In this document: positions 42,363 through 51,264 of the stretch, piece by piece
Position numbering within the stretch: position 1 is the stretch's first letter
Layout of the letters: each line of letters starts with the position of its first letter
Assembly (NCBI RefSeq): GCF_039541855.1
Contig: NZ_BAABHA010000002.1
Location: 1,116,001 to 1,180,000 of the forward strand
DNA: 64,000 nucleotides
Reading direction: 5' to 3'
DNA from: Solirubrum koreensis
GTDB lineage: Bacteria; Bacteroidota; Bacteroidia; Cytophagales; Hymenobacteraceae
Notes under the pieces: generated by a model
What the model saw: the letters and a program-made list of their open reading frames with translations, nothing else
Databases searched by the model: none
Told to the model about the DNA's origin: nothing
Program-made: the position numbers and the translations under genes

Positions 42363-45017
42363 ATGAAAAAAGAAGCTACTCCTTCACTCCGTTGGGCGTT
42401 TGCCCCTGGCCGAACAGGCAAACGTTGGCTAGCCGTTTTGCTGCTGGCCAGCGGCACCATAGCTGCTTGGGCACAGGAACAGCCCGCTCCCACTATATCG
42501 CCTATTCACCCGGCGTACTTCAACACGTTCAATTGCTATCCGGAAAGCCCCAATGGCAAATCCAGCGTTAGCACCCCTCCACCCATACTGACTATAGGCC
42601 CGGCGCCTTCGGGTCCCCGCACCTATTACGGGAACTGTCAAACGCCCCGTGGCGTGCTCAAAGTGCTGGTGGTGTAAGCTGGTTTTACGGAGGATAATGA
42701 GTTTGACTTCATTAGAAACGAGCCTAACCCGGCTATACCTAACAACAACAATAATCCAAACAACGCTTGGCCGCAGCAACTGAACGGGTCGGCCTGGGGC
42801 GAGTCGCTGCCTCGCAGCGCGGCCAGCAATTTCTACACCAGCCTGGCACAGTTCAGCAGTTCGGCTACCGACCGCACGCTGTCGAACTTCTACTACCAGA
42901 TGTCGCAGCACAACAGCAAGCCGCTGAAAATGCTGGCCGTCAACTTTCCCATTCGGGTAAACGTGCCGGCTATTGACCGGGCCAATATTAGAAACCGTAG
43001 GTGGCAGGGCTTCAGTCAACAGGTATTGGAAAAGATTCGGACCGACTACCAGGCGGAGTTACAAAGCCTGAACCCCAGCCAGCTTGACGCGCGCACCAAC
43101 GGCCCGCGCTACCTGACCGACAATTCCACGTCGGCGCCCGACAACCAAATCGACTACACCATCATTGTATGGCGCTACGCCGGCGGCAGTCCTTACGGCA
43201 CCACCGGCCTCGATTTAATACAGGGCAGCGGCGGTGGCTACGCCTCCGTTCCGTACGTAGAATTAGCGCCGGCTACCAGCACCTCGGCGGCGCTGTACAC
43301 CGCCCATGGCTTCACCCAGTGCGTTGGCATGGCGGGCATGAACAAGGAGCTGTTCACCCACGAGTTCGGCCATACGCTTTACGACGCCCCTCACTACCTC
43401 CACGCCAACGGTGTAACGGGCAGCCACTATTACTCATCGGAAGGGTACGGCATGATTGGGGGCCCCATGCGCATGTGCGCCAACGGCTGGGAGCGGTGGC
43501 TGCTGAATTGGGCCCCGCTGCAGGCTTCCGGTGTCAGCGGCGACGTGTGGGGCGCGGGTGCCCTGCCAACCTCCGGCGAATACACGCTGCGCGATTTTAT
43601 TACCTCGGGCGATATGCTGCGCATTCGCTTGCCCCACACCTACGATGACGCCACCGATACCTGGCAGCACCTTTGGCTAGAAAACCACCAGAACCGTAGC
43701 GTATGGGACGGCCCTGCCTGGACCCTGGACGGCCGCACGCCCCCGCAGGCATTTCCGCAGGCCGGGCCGGGCTTGCAAGCGTACGTGGAAGACATGGAGA
43801 TGGTGCGCAACATGGCCCCTTACTTCTGGGACGGCCTGGGGGCCGGCGGGCTGAAGTTCCTCTCGGCCGACGGCAACTTCGACGCGGACTGGAGCGGGGC
43901 GGCTTCCACGTTTGGACTACACTTGTGGCTGCCCCAGAATGTCGTTTACGACATGGGCCACCGCCGGCCCAATCCCACCAGCGGACAGTGCGAACTGGCC
44001 CCTATGCGCTACGACACTAACGGCAACAACCGTATTGACTACGACCCTTACATTAACTCGGGCGGCCGAAACGAATTCCGCCCTTTCTGGAGCCTGAACG
44101 GGCAGCTGGTAGACGGCATGATGGGCGCCCGCAGCCCGTTTTGGCAAGTAGGCCACAAAATAGGACTCGACCGCAACCCCATGCCGCTGCCCCACCAATC
44201 CTTCGACCTCAATACCCAGCAGCTCTCACCGCTGTACCTGAACGGCATTTCGGTGCGCATCGTGAACGTGGCCGCCAACGGCGACATCACCGTGCGCGTC
44301 CGGTTCAACGATACCAGCATTCATAGCACCCGCTGGACGGGTGAGCTGCACGTAAACGATGTACCCGACGCGACCAATGGCTACGACGTAAACGTGCTGA
44401 CCGACGCCGTACTGCTGCTCGACCGCAGCGCCACGCCGCAACGCACAACCCGCTCGGCCGCCGGCGATTTTATCAACCCCACCCGCCTTACCTGCCGCAA
44501 CGGCGCTACCGTGCACGTAGAGCGCATTAGCCAGATAGTGCTTGGAGCGGGCAGCACGTTCTACGTAGAGGACCATGGGCAGCTTGTGATTGACGAGGAA
44601 GGGCGCGTAACGGTTGAAAACGAGGCCCTACTGAGCGTGCCCACCCAGGCCATGGCCGACGAGCTGACCCGCTACGGCCAGCTGGAGTTGCAGCGGGGCG
44701 GGCGGCTGGAAATCCGCGACCGGGGCGTTGTTATCGTGGGCCGAAATGCCGGCGCCTCGCTTACACTGAACACCTACCCCAACCCCGCCTCGGCGCGGCA
44801 GGTAGTTTTTGAGCTGCGCGGCGCCGGCGCCGGCACGCCGTATCAGTACCGGGTGCTCAATGCCTACGGCCGGCCGGTGCGCGCCGGCCGATGCTCCGGC
44901 GCCGAGGCAGCCCGCGGCGTGACCGTGCCCGACGTACCGGCGGGCGCCTACCTGCTGGAAGTGCTGAGCGCCGACGGCCGGCAGCGCGTAACCCGCCGCG
45001 TGCAAGTGAACCCCTAA
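42363..45017 (+). pseudogene. Secreted metallopeptidase-like T9SS protein gene interrupted by an in-frame stop
   Basis: One frame runs from the ATG at 42363 to the stop at 45017 (884 codons) but is broken by a TAA at 42675-42677. The sequence before it is a signal peptide (KRWLAVLLLASGTIAAWAQ) and the beginning of a domain ending KVLVV; the frame continues directly with AGFTEDNEFDFIRNEP. A single base change from TAT or TAC to TAA would restore the gene. Downstream are a zinc-type motif THEFGHTLYDAPHYL (HExxH with a further His), GWERWLLNWAP, and a C-terminal T9SS sorting domain (TLNTYPNPASARQVVFELRG to RRVQVNP). It is 12 bases upstream of the next T9SS gene, so they form an operon. A sequencing error cannot be excluded. 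Confidence 0.85.
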
Positions 45018-45029
45018 CCGCCCGAAGCC

Positions 45030-46403
45030 ATGCGTTTTATTTTTCTTCTTCTACTATTCTGCGGGCTGCTGGCCGCAGGTTCCGCCGGTGCCCAGGTGCG
45101 CTGGCAGCGCACCTTCGGGCGGGCCACCAGCAACGAAGCCGCTTCCGAGCTGCTACCGCTGCGGGCGGGCGGCTACTTAATTGTTGGCCGGCAGGAGTTC
45201 CCGGCCCGCGTGTACCTGGTGCGTACCAACTCCCAGGGCGATACGCTCTGGACCCGGCGCTTCGCCATCCGCGGTTTCGAGGTGCTCTACACGGGCCGGG
45301 CCTGCGAGGACCCCTCCGGCCGGGTGCTGATTACGGGTGATGGGGTTATGATCAACAACAACTCCAGTAACGGCGACGCCTTTCTGATGCTCGTTGACAC
45401 CAACGCCCGCGGCGACTCGCTCTGGACCCGGCGCACGACGGGTCCCACTCACGATATGTACTACGATGTGACGCTGGATTCCAACAACAACTTTTTTCTC
45501 AGCGCAGGCCTCATGACCCAATCCCAGCTGCTGCGCATTGCTGCTAGCGGGCAGGTGCTGCAGCAGATACTGCCGCCGCCTAACACCGCTGTTTCTTGTA
45601 TAGTGAAGGTCCCAGGAGGCTTTTGGGTAACCTCTCCCAACTTCTTTACGCCCGCCAACGCCCGGTTTCGGTTTGTCAGCGACGCCGGCGTGTTCGGTGC
45701 TACCAAGCCTTACCTGCCCGGAAATCTTATCTGTTATTTCCTGACGGCGGCCGAGCCGGGTTACGTGCTGATGGGTGGCGACGGACGCCTAATAAAGCTC
45801 ACCACCGATATGGACACGGTCTGGTCGCGCCAGCTACGCTACTTTCAGCGCTTGCCCAGCGTGCGCCACGTTCGCGTTACCCCCGACAACAACTACGTGG
45901 CGCTGGCAGAAAATTACACGCCCGGCGGCATGAGCCTTAGCCTGCACAAGCTCACCCGCCACGGCCAGCAGCTGCGCGATACCCTGTTTTACCGCGGCGA
46001 CAACACCTACGCCGCCGGCCTGGCGGTGGGCGCCGCCGGCGACTACGTTTTCGCGGCCAGCCTGCAAACCGGCACCATTGGCCGCGGCGATATTGGCCTG
46101 GCCTCCCTGCGCCCGTGGAGCACCGTGCTGGCTACCGGCCCTGCTGCCTCCATAACCCACACGCTGGAAGCCTGGCCCAACCCCACTAGCGAGTTCGTAA
46201 CGCTGCGGCTGCCCCGCCCGCTCGTTGGTAAAATCGAGCTGCACAACACGCTCGGCCAACTAATGCGGGCCTGGCCGGCGGCGCCCTCCGTATCCTCTAC
46301 CGGGCAGCAAGTTTCTTTGGCCGGCCTCGCCTCCGGCCTGTATTTGCTAACGGCCACCGATGCCGCCGGAAACCGGAGCACGGTCCGGCTGCTCAAGCAG
46401 TAA
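45030..46403 (+). CDS. Secreted beta-propeller-like protein with T9SS sorting domain
   Basis: 457 residues. Signal peptide (MRFIFLLLLFCGLLAAGSAG). The mature part resembles repeated propeller blades with QGDTLWTRRFAIRGFEVL, RGDSLWTRRTTGPTHD and DTVWSRQLRYFQRLPS as the recurring Asp/Thr-Leu-Trp units. The C-terminal T9SS sorting domain is AWPNPTSEFVTLRLPRP to NRSTVRLLKQ. It starts 12 bases after the interrupted metallopeptidase-like gene, so its partner is probably that protein. Ends at a perfect hairpin. Confidence 0.85.
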   Translation: MRFIFLLLLFCGLLAAGSAGAQVRWQRTFGRATSNEAASELLPLRAGGYLIVGRQEFPARVYLVRTNSQGDTLWTRRFAIRGFEVLYTGRACEDPSGRVLITGDGVMINNNSSNGDAFLMLVDTNARGDSLWTRRTTGPTHDMYYDVTLDSNNNFFLSAGLMTQSQLLRIAASGQVLQQILPPPNTAVSCIVKVPGGFWVTSPNFFTPANARFRFVSDAGVFGATKPYLPGNLICYFLTAAEPGYVLMGGDGRLIKLTTDMDTVWSRQLRYFQRLPSVRHVRVTPDNNYVALAENYTPGGMSLSLHKLTRHGQQLRDTLFYRGDNTYAAGLAVGAAGDYVFAASLQTGTIGRGDIGLASLRPWSTVLATGPAASITHTLEAWPNPTSEFVTLRLPRPLVGKIELHNTLGQLMRAWPAAPSVSSTGQQVSLAGLASGLYLLTATDAAGNRSTVRLLKQ

Positions 46404-46412
46404 AACCGGCGC

Positions 46413-46465
46413 TTCGGGCCCAATGCCCAATGCCGGGCTGGTGGGCATTGGGCATTGGGCCCGAA
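46413..46465. terminator. Bidirectional terminator after the 45030 gene
   Basis: Perfect 22-base arms (TTCGGGCCCAATGCCCAATG and complement) with a 9-base loop between two converging genes. The arms contain a tandem GCCCAAT direct repeat. Confidence 0.85.
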
Positions 46466-46476
46466 ACACCGGCCTG

Positions 46477-48600
46477 CTACTCCAGCTTGATAATCGGCAG
46501 GGTGCCTTTTTGGTCCGGGCCTTCCCAGCGCAGGGCGTACCAGCCGGCGCGCAAGTTAGCGGGCAACGTAATACTGAGCTGGTTGAGGCCCACTTGTTGC
46601 ACTTGTAGCCGCTGGCCGCCCCGGTAGCGCCCCACGGCGTCGTAGAACCGCACCACCAGGTCGCCGGGCGCGGTGGCCACGTATTCCAGCTGAACCGTAG
46701 CGCCCGCAGTGGGGTTAGGGAAAACCTGAAACGCCCGGGCCGAGCCGCCCTGTGCCCGCACCGGCACCGATGGCGCGGCCAGACTTTCGCCGTCGGTGGC
46801 CAGCACCACCCGCAGGCGGTAGTAGCTCAGGCCCGGCAGCGGCTGGCTATCGAAGCGGGAGTAGGTGGCGGCGGGCGGAGTGGCCGGCACCTGCGCTACG
46901 GTTTGCCAGGTCTGGTTATCGGCGCTGCGTTCCAGCACAAAGCTCTGCACGTTGCACTCGTCGCGGGTAACCCAGGTAAGCCGAACCCCAGCGCCTTCGT
47001 TTACCACGCTTTGCAATGCGCCTACCAGCGGGGCGGGCTGCATGGGCGCGGGGCCGCAGGCATCGGCCACGAAACTGCGGGTGCGCAAAATGGTACGGCC
47101 GCCGTTTATGTCGCTGTCGCGGTTCAGGGTGCGCTGGTTTTGGCCATTGGCCACGGCAAAGTGCATAACCGCGCCGGGCCGAATGATGTGGCTAAGCTGG
47201 TGCCCGTGCCCAAGCTCGTGAACGGCAACGGTCTCGAAATCGAACTGCCCGCCGGTGGCCGGTGCCGGACCGAATTGCCAGTTGATGCCGTCGTCGAACT
47301 GCATGTCTATTTCCCGAACCCAGAACAACAGCTGCCCCGTGGTACTGCGGCAGCCCGAGTAATAGCTGGTGGTGCGCCCCAGCACCCGGGCCGGTAGCTC
47401 GCTGCCCTGGTCAAACTCCACGGCGTTAACGTTATCGGCCGAAACGCCGCGGCTGGTTCGCGTGGCTCCCACTTCCCAGTTAATAGTGGTTTGGCAGCGC
47501 CACTGAGCCAGGGCCCGTTGAAAAGACTGGGCGGCCGGAGCGTTCTGCGCGAAACCAGGGTCGTAGCGGAAGCTGTAGCCGCCGTTGCCGTTCTGATTAA
47601 AGTGGTCGGTGGGCACCACTTCCTTGGTGTTCGTTTCCTGCACGTTCGACTGAGCAAACACGATGGTAACGGGCGTGGGACTTTGCCCCTGTTGCCCATC
47701 GGACGTGGTTACGCGCACATTGCCGGTGCCAGCCGGCTTTTGCTCGGCACTATAGGAAGGCACACGCACCTGAATCTGGGTATCCGACCACGAAAGAATA
47801 TCGGTACCAAGCACCGGCGTGAACGTAGCGCCGCCGTCGTCGGCGTTGCGGAAAGCCACCGAACCCGTGGTCGGGCCAAAACCTGAACCCCGAATGGTAA
47901 GCACGGCGCCGGTGCCGGCACTGAGGGTAGTGGGGCTAAGGGTAGCAATAAGCACTACGTTTACACCGCGCCCCGCCGTGGCTTTGCGGGCCTGGGCTGC
48001 GGCCAACGCGGCGTTAGGCGCCAGCTCGCGCGGCGCCTGGGTTACGCCCGGCAGTAATTGGCGGTAAAAGGCGGCGTCGATTTGCGCGTAGGTGCGGAAG
48101 GGCTCGGCAGCGCTAAGGTCGGCGAGGCTGTACCGTACGAAACCTTGCTGACTGGCGTAGGCCGCCCAGCTTCCGGCCATGGTAGCCGGCAGGTTAGGGA
48201 ATGGCGCCGATTCCAGAAAAAGCACGCCTTGCGTGCCGATCTGCAACTCCAGGGTATTGGTTAACTCGTGCCGCTCATAGCCCACCGTACCGCCTTCGGT
48301 TATAATTGTCAGCTCCGAAGACCCGCCGGGCAGGTTGCCTTTCAGGAGTTTGTACGCCCGCACGGTGTTAGCCGTGTAAATCCGTCGGCGTTCCTGGTCC
48401 CAGAAGCTGGTTTGAGCCACTACCTCTCCCTCCACCACCAGCGGCACGCGGGCGGCGCGCTCGGCCACGTCCAGCGGCAGCAGCAGGCACGAGGTGCGTT
48501 CCGCTACGGGCGCGGGCTGTTGCGCCAGCGCCCCGGCGCCCGGCACCATTAATCCGAACAACACAAGGCTGAGGGCCTGAAAACGGGAGAAACGTAACAT
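46477..48600 (-). CDS. Secreted metallopeptidase-like protein with IPT/TIG and T9SS sorting domains
   Basis: 707 residues from MLRFSRFQALSLVLFGLMVP, a signal peptide; the longer frame is rejected. An IPT/TIG domain is seen around residues 215-310 (ATLSPTTLSAGTGAVLTI, SGFGPTTGSV). A zinc-binding motif VAVHELGHGHQLSHIIRPG (HExxHxxxxxH) lies near residue 475, with VMHFAVANGQ after it, resembling metzincin Met-turns. A fibronectin-like segment and a T9SS type A sorting domain (FQVFPNPTAGATVQLEYVA to LPIIKLE) close the protein. The peptidase assignment rests on the zinc motif alone. It is a surface or secreted enzyme candidate. Confidence 0.85.
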   Translation of the reverse strand: MLRFSRFQALSLVLFGLMVPGAGALAQQPAPVAERTSCLLLPLDVAERAARVPLVVEGEVVAQTSFWDQERRRIYTANTVRAYKLLKGNLPGGSSELTIITEGGTVGYERHELTNTLELQIGTQGVLFLESAPFPNLPATMAGSWAAYASQQGFVRYSLADLSAAEPFRTYAQIDAAFYRQLLPGVTQAPRELAPNAALAAAQARKATAGRGVNVVLIATLSPTTLSAGTGAVLTIRGSGFGPTTGSVAFRNADDGGATFTPVLGTDILSWSDTQIQVRVPSYSAEQKPAGTGNVRVTTSDGQQGQSPTPVTIVFAQSNVQETNTKEVVPTDHFNQNGNGGYSFRYDPGFAQNAPAAQSFQRALAQWRCQTTINWEVGATRTSRGVSADNVNAVEFDQGSELPARVLGRTTSYYSGCRSTTGQLLFWVREIDMQFDDGINWQFGPAPATGGQFDFETVAVHELGHGHQLSHIIRPGAVMHFAVANGQNQRTLNRDSDINGGRTILRTRSFVADACGPAPMQPAPLVGALQSVVNEGAGVRLTWVTRDECNVQSFVLERSADNQTWQTVAQVPATPPAATYSRFDSQPLPGLSYYRLRVVLATDGESLAAPSVPVRAQGGSARAFQVFPNPTAGATVQLEYVATAPGDLVVRFYDAVGRYRGGQRLQVQQVGLNQLSITLPANLRAGWYALRWEGPDQKGTLPIIKLE

Positions 48601-49065
48601 ACAAACGAAGTAGGCGGTTCGACAAAATACGTAGTTCGGCCGTTGCCGGGCATGCAATGGGGTGATTCGCGCAGCACTTTTTTAGGCCGGTGCATCTTGG
48701 TAGCGCCACCACGCCTTTTTAGCACTGCCGCCGCCGCTTTTTTACTGTTTTTGATAGCGTCAGAAACGGCTTATTTAAGTCGTATAGCCATGTCGGCGTA
48801 AGACCCACACGTGTAACTAGCCCAATTACCGGCGGGCAACCCGCTCAAACGAATACCTAAACCGCCAATTGCTGCGTCGGTTTCTGGTATAATACCCGAA
48901 GGCGCCAATGCAACTGGCCCTTAACGGCCTTCCCGGGTGTGCATTCTTAAGTTCATGCTGCCACCAGAGCAGAGGTAACCTTGTACGGCGCGGCTATGCC
49001 GCTCATGCTGGGCTGGAGCCGGCAGCGGCCCGGGTCCTCAACTTTATATTGATAGGAGCAGCTGT
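48601..49065. other. Intergenic region
   Basis: 465 bases between the IPT/TIG protein gene start and the end of the DUF72 gene, both on the minus strand. I see no coding frame with a convincing start, no strong hairpin and no repeat. Promoter elements of the downstream gene must lie here but are not clear. Confidence 0.5.
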
Positions 49066-49977
49066 TTAAAACAGCTTGCCCTGTACCGGCTGCACCACCA
49101 ACTTGGGTAGATGCAGCTCGCGCCCGGTCAGTTTGCCCAAACGCTGCAGGAAGTGCTGCGCCCACACGGGAGCATCGTTTACATCGCGCTGGTGAATAAA
49201 GAAGTACACCTGTTGCAGCCCCTGCGTAAGCCAAGCGGCAATACGCTCGGCCCAGGCGTCGGCGCGGAGGTAATCGGAGCGGTGGAGCTGGTGGCCGTTA
49301 AAACGGATGAAAGCACTGGACGTGGTCAGGCGCTGGTGCAGCACGTCGCGGCGGCCGGCCACGTCGCTAATTACCCAGGTTTTGCCCAGGGCTTCGAGCA
49401 AGGCGGCGGTTTCAGCCACCAGGCCCGCGTCGTGGTACCAGGCGGGGTGGCGCAGCTCTACGGCCAGCGGCAGGTGCGCGGGCCAGTCGAGCAGGTAGCG
49501 CTCCAGGCGCGGCAGCTGGGGCGGCGCGAAAGTGGGCGGCAGCTGTAAAAACGCCGTGCCGAGGCGCGGCCCTAAGGCCTCCAGGGCGCGGCAAAAAGTG
49601 TTGGTCAGGTCTTCGGTGCGGAACAGTTCCCGGTCGTGGCTGATGGCCTGGGGCAGCTTGGGGCAGAAGCGAAAGTGCTCGGGCGTAGCGGCCAGCCACC
49701 GGCGCACGGTTTCGGCATCGGGTACGCGGTAGTGCGTTACGTTTACCTCTAGGCTGTTGAATTGCCGCGCGTACCAATTGAGCTGCTCGGCTTCGCGCAG
49801 GCCCAGCGGATACCAAGTGCCCAGCCAGGACTTGTTGGTCCAGGTAGGACAGCCTACCCATATGCCCGCCGACGCGGCGGGCGGCGGGGTGCGCTGCAGC
49901 AGGGCGGCGGTATCGGGGTGGTCGGGCGGAAGGGTAAAGTCTACTCCCTGCAACTCGGGAAGGCGGCCGAAATCCAT
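49066..49977 (-). CDS. DUF72-domain protein (YecE-like TIM barrel)
   Basis: 303 residues. IWVGCPTWTNKSWLGTWYP, LNWYARQFNSLEVNVTHYRV and HFRFCPKLPQAISHDREL are the DUF72 signature, followed by LAVELRHPAWYHDAGL and AFIRFNGHQLHRSDYL. The family folds as a TIM barrel and is widely conserved, with no established reaction. There is no signal peptide. A -7 box touches the start codon, so the transcript may be leaderless. Confidence 0.92.
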   Translation of the reverse strand: MDFGRLPELQGVDFTLPPDHPDTAALLQRTPPPAASAGIWVGCPTWTNKSWLGTWYPLGLREAEQLNWYARQFNSLEVNVTHYRVPDAETVRRWLAATPEHFRFCPKLPQAISHDRELFRTEDLTNTFCRALEALGPRLGTAFLQLPPTFAPPQLPRLERYLLDWPAHLPLAVELRHPAWYHDAGLVAETAALLEALGKTWVISDVAGRRDVLHQRLTTSSAFIRFNGHQLHRSDYLRADAWAERIAAWLTQGLQQVYFFIHQRDVNDAPVWAQHFLQRLGKLTGRELHLPKLVVQPVQGKLF

Positions 49978-49981
49978 GCCG

Positions 49982-49989
49982 CAAACCTA
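49982..49989 (-). promoter_or_regulatory. Candidate -7 box adjacent to the DUF72 gene start
   Basis: On the minus strand this reads TAGGTTTG, a perfect TAnnTTTG, 4 bases before the ATG. This implies a leaderless transcript. Confidence 0.45.
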
Positions 49990-50272
49990 CGCAATTCCGA
50001 GGGTCTGCGTGGGCCAGGGCCTTACGCAAAAATCACCACCTGTGCAACCAGGCTTTGGACAAAACCCGGAGTAGCCCGGCCGTTTTTTTTCGGCGGCGGA
50101 TAATCTTATTTCGGAAACGGCGCGGATATACTCCTTTCAGAATACAAAACCAACCTTTTCGAAACACAAAAGGCTATTTTTTAACGACGCCGCAGTTAAA
50201 CTAAATGCAATAATTACCGACAAAAGACAATTTTCGGGAACTTTTGCTTTTATTGGCTAGGCCCAATTCGTT

Positions 50273-50300
50273 TTGGATTAGAATTAGGCTAATAGTTTTG
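50273..50300 (+). promoter_or_regulatory. Bacteroidota-type promoter of rlpA
   Basis: TTG at 50273-50275 and TAGTTTTG at 50293-50300 are separated by 17 bases, matching the TTG-N17-TAnnTTTG promoter of Bacteroidota. It is 25 bases before the rlpA start codon. Confidence 0.65.
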
Positions 50301-50325
50301 GCCCGTTCACCATAGTAGCGACAGA

Positions 50326-51111
50326 ATGAAGTTTAAACAACGACTCAACCTCTCGGGCTTCTTGATGATATGGCTGACGGCAACTTTGCTGCTCGCCTCT
50401 CCGCTTCGTACCATCGCCGACGACACACCGGCTACTACTACCAGCAAATCAAGCGTTTTACGCGGCCGCGCCTCCTGGTACGGTCGTGAACACCAGGGCA
50501 AACGCACCAGCAACGGGGAGCGTTTCGACCGCCACAAGTACACCTGCGCGCACAAAACGCTGCCCTTCGGCACCAAGCTGCGCGTAACCAATGCCCGCAC
50601 CGGCAAAGCCGTTATCGTACGCGTTTCCGACCGCGGCCCGTTCCGTCACCAGCGCATCCTCGATCTGGCCGAAGTAGCGGCTCGCCCCCTCGATATCATT
50701 CGCCTGGGGGCCGTGGATGTGGTAGCGGAAATTGTGCCCGCCAACACGCCCGTGGGCCCCGTAGCCGGTACCGTTGACGTGGCCGGCCTCAACCCCGAAG
50801 CGCCCGAAGTACCCGCCGCGGTGCTCGAAGCCACGGCCGCCGTTAACGCCACACCCGAGCCCGCGCCCACGTTTGTAGTGCAGGCCGGCACTTTCGGCGA
50901 CCTGCGCAACGCCGAGCAGCTGCGCCAGCGCATTGCCGAGTTCGACAACAACCTCCTGATTGCCGTGCAGCCAACGACTACCCCCGAAGGCCGCGCCGTA
51001 AACCGCGTGGTGGTGGGTCAGGGCCTCGACCGCTCAGCCGCCGAAGACCTGCGCAAGCGTTTGCAAACCCGCGGCATCAGCGGCCTCGTGCGTCAGGCCG
51101 AAAATCTATAA
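50326..51111 (+). CDS. rlpA: Septal ring lytic transglycosylase RlpA-like protein with SPOR domain
   Basis: 261 residues. Hydrophobic N-terminus (FLMIWLTATLLLASP), then a double-psi beta-barrel domain (RGRASWYGREHQGKRTSNGE, LPFGTKLRVTNARTGKAV, VSDRGPFRHQRILDLAEVAA) containing the Asp-Arg-Gly-Pro-Phe motif, and a C-terminal SPOR domain (residues ~182-258, TFVVQAGTFGDLRNAEQLRQ). RlpA cuts glycan strands lacking stem peptides, and SPOR targets it to septal peptidoglycan. A clear promoter precedes and a terminator follows, so it is a single-gene unit. Confidence 0.95.
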   Translation: MKFKQRLNLSGFLMIWLTATLLLASPLRTIADDTPATTTSKSSVLRGRASWYGREHQGKRTSNGERFDRHKYTCAHKTLPFGTKLRVTNARTGKAVIVRVSDRGPFRHQRILDLAEVAARPLDIIRLGAVDVVAEIVPANTPVGPVAGTVDVAGLNPEAPEVPAAVLEATAAVNATPEPAPTFVVQAGTFGDLRNAEQLRQRIAEFDNNLLIAVQPTTTPEGRAVNRVVVGQGLDRSAAEDLRKRLQTRGISGLVRQAENL

Positions 51112-51138
51112 GCCTCTCAACCCAAAGCGCCTGAACCC

Positions 51139-51173
51139 AGCGGTGCCCCGACTTCAGGAGTCGGGGCACCGCT
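51139..51173 (+). terminator. Terminator of rlpA
   Basis: The stem AGCGGTGCCCCGACT / AGTCGGGGCACCGCT with a 5-base loop followed by TTGTTTTT. Confidence 0.9.
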
Positions 51174-51264
51174 TGTTTTTACCGGGCCTTACACCGCTAT
51201 GAAAGCCGGAACTTGTTTGCCAGCGGCAGAGCATGCATCTTGATGGCCTTACGTTTCGTTGTGT

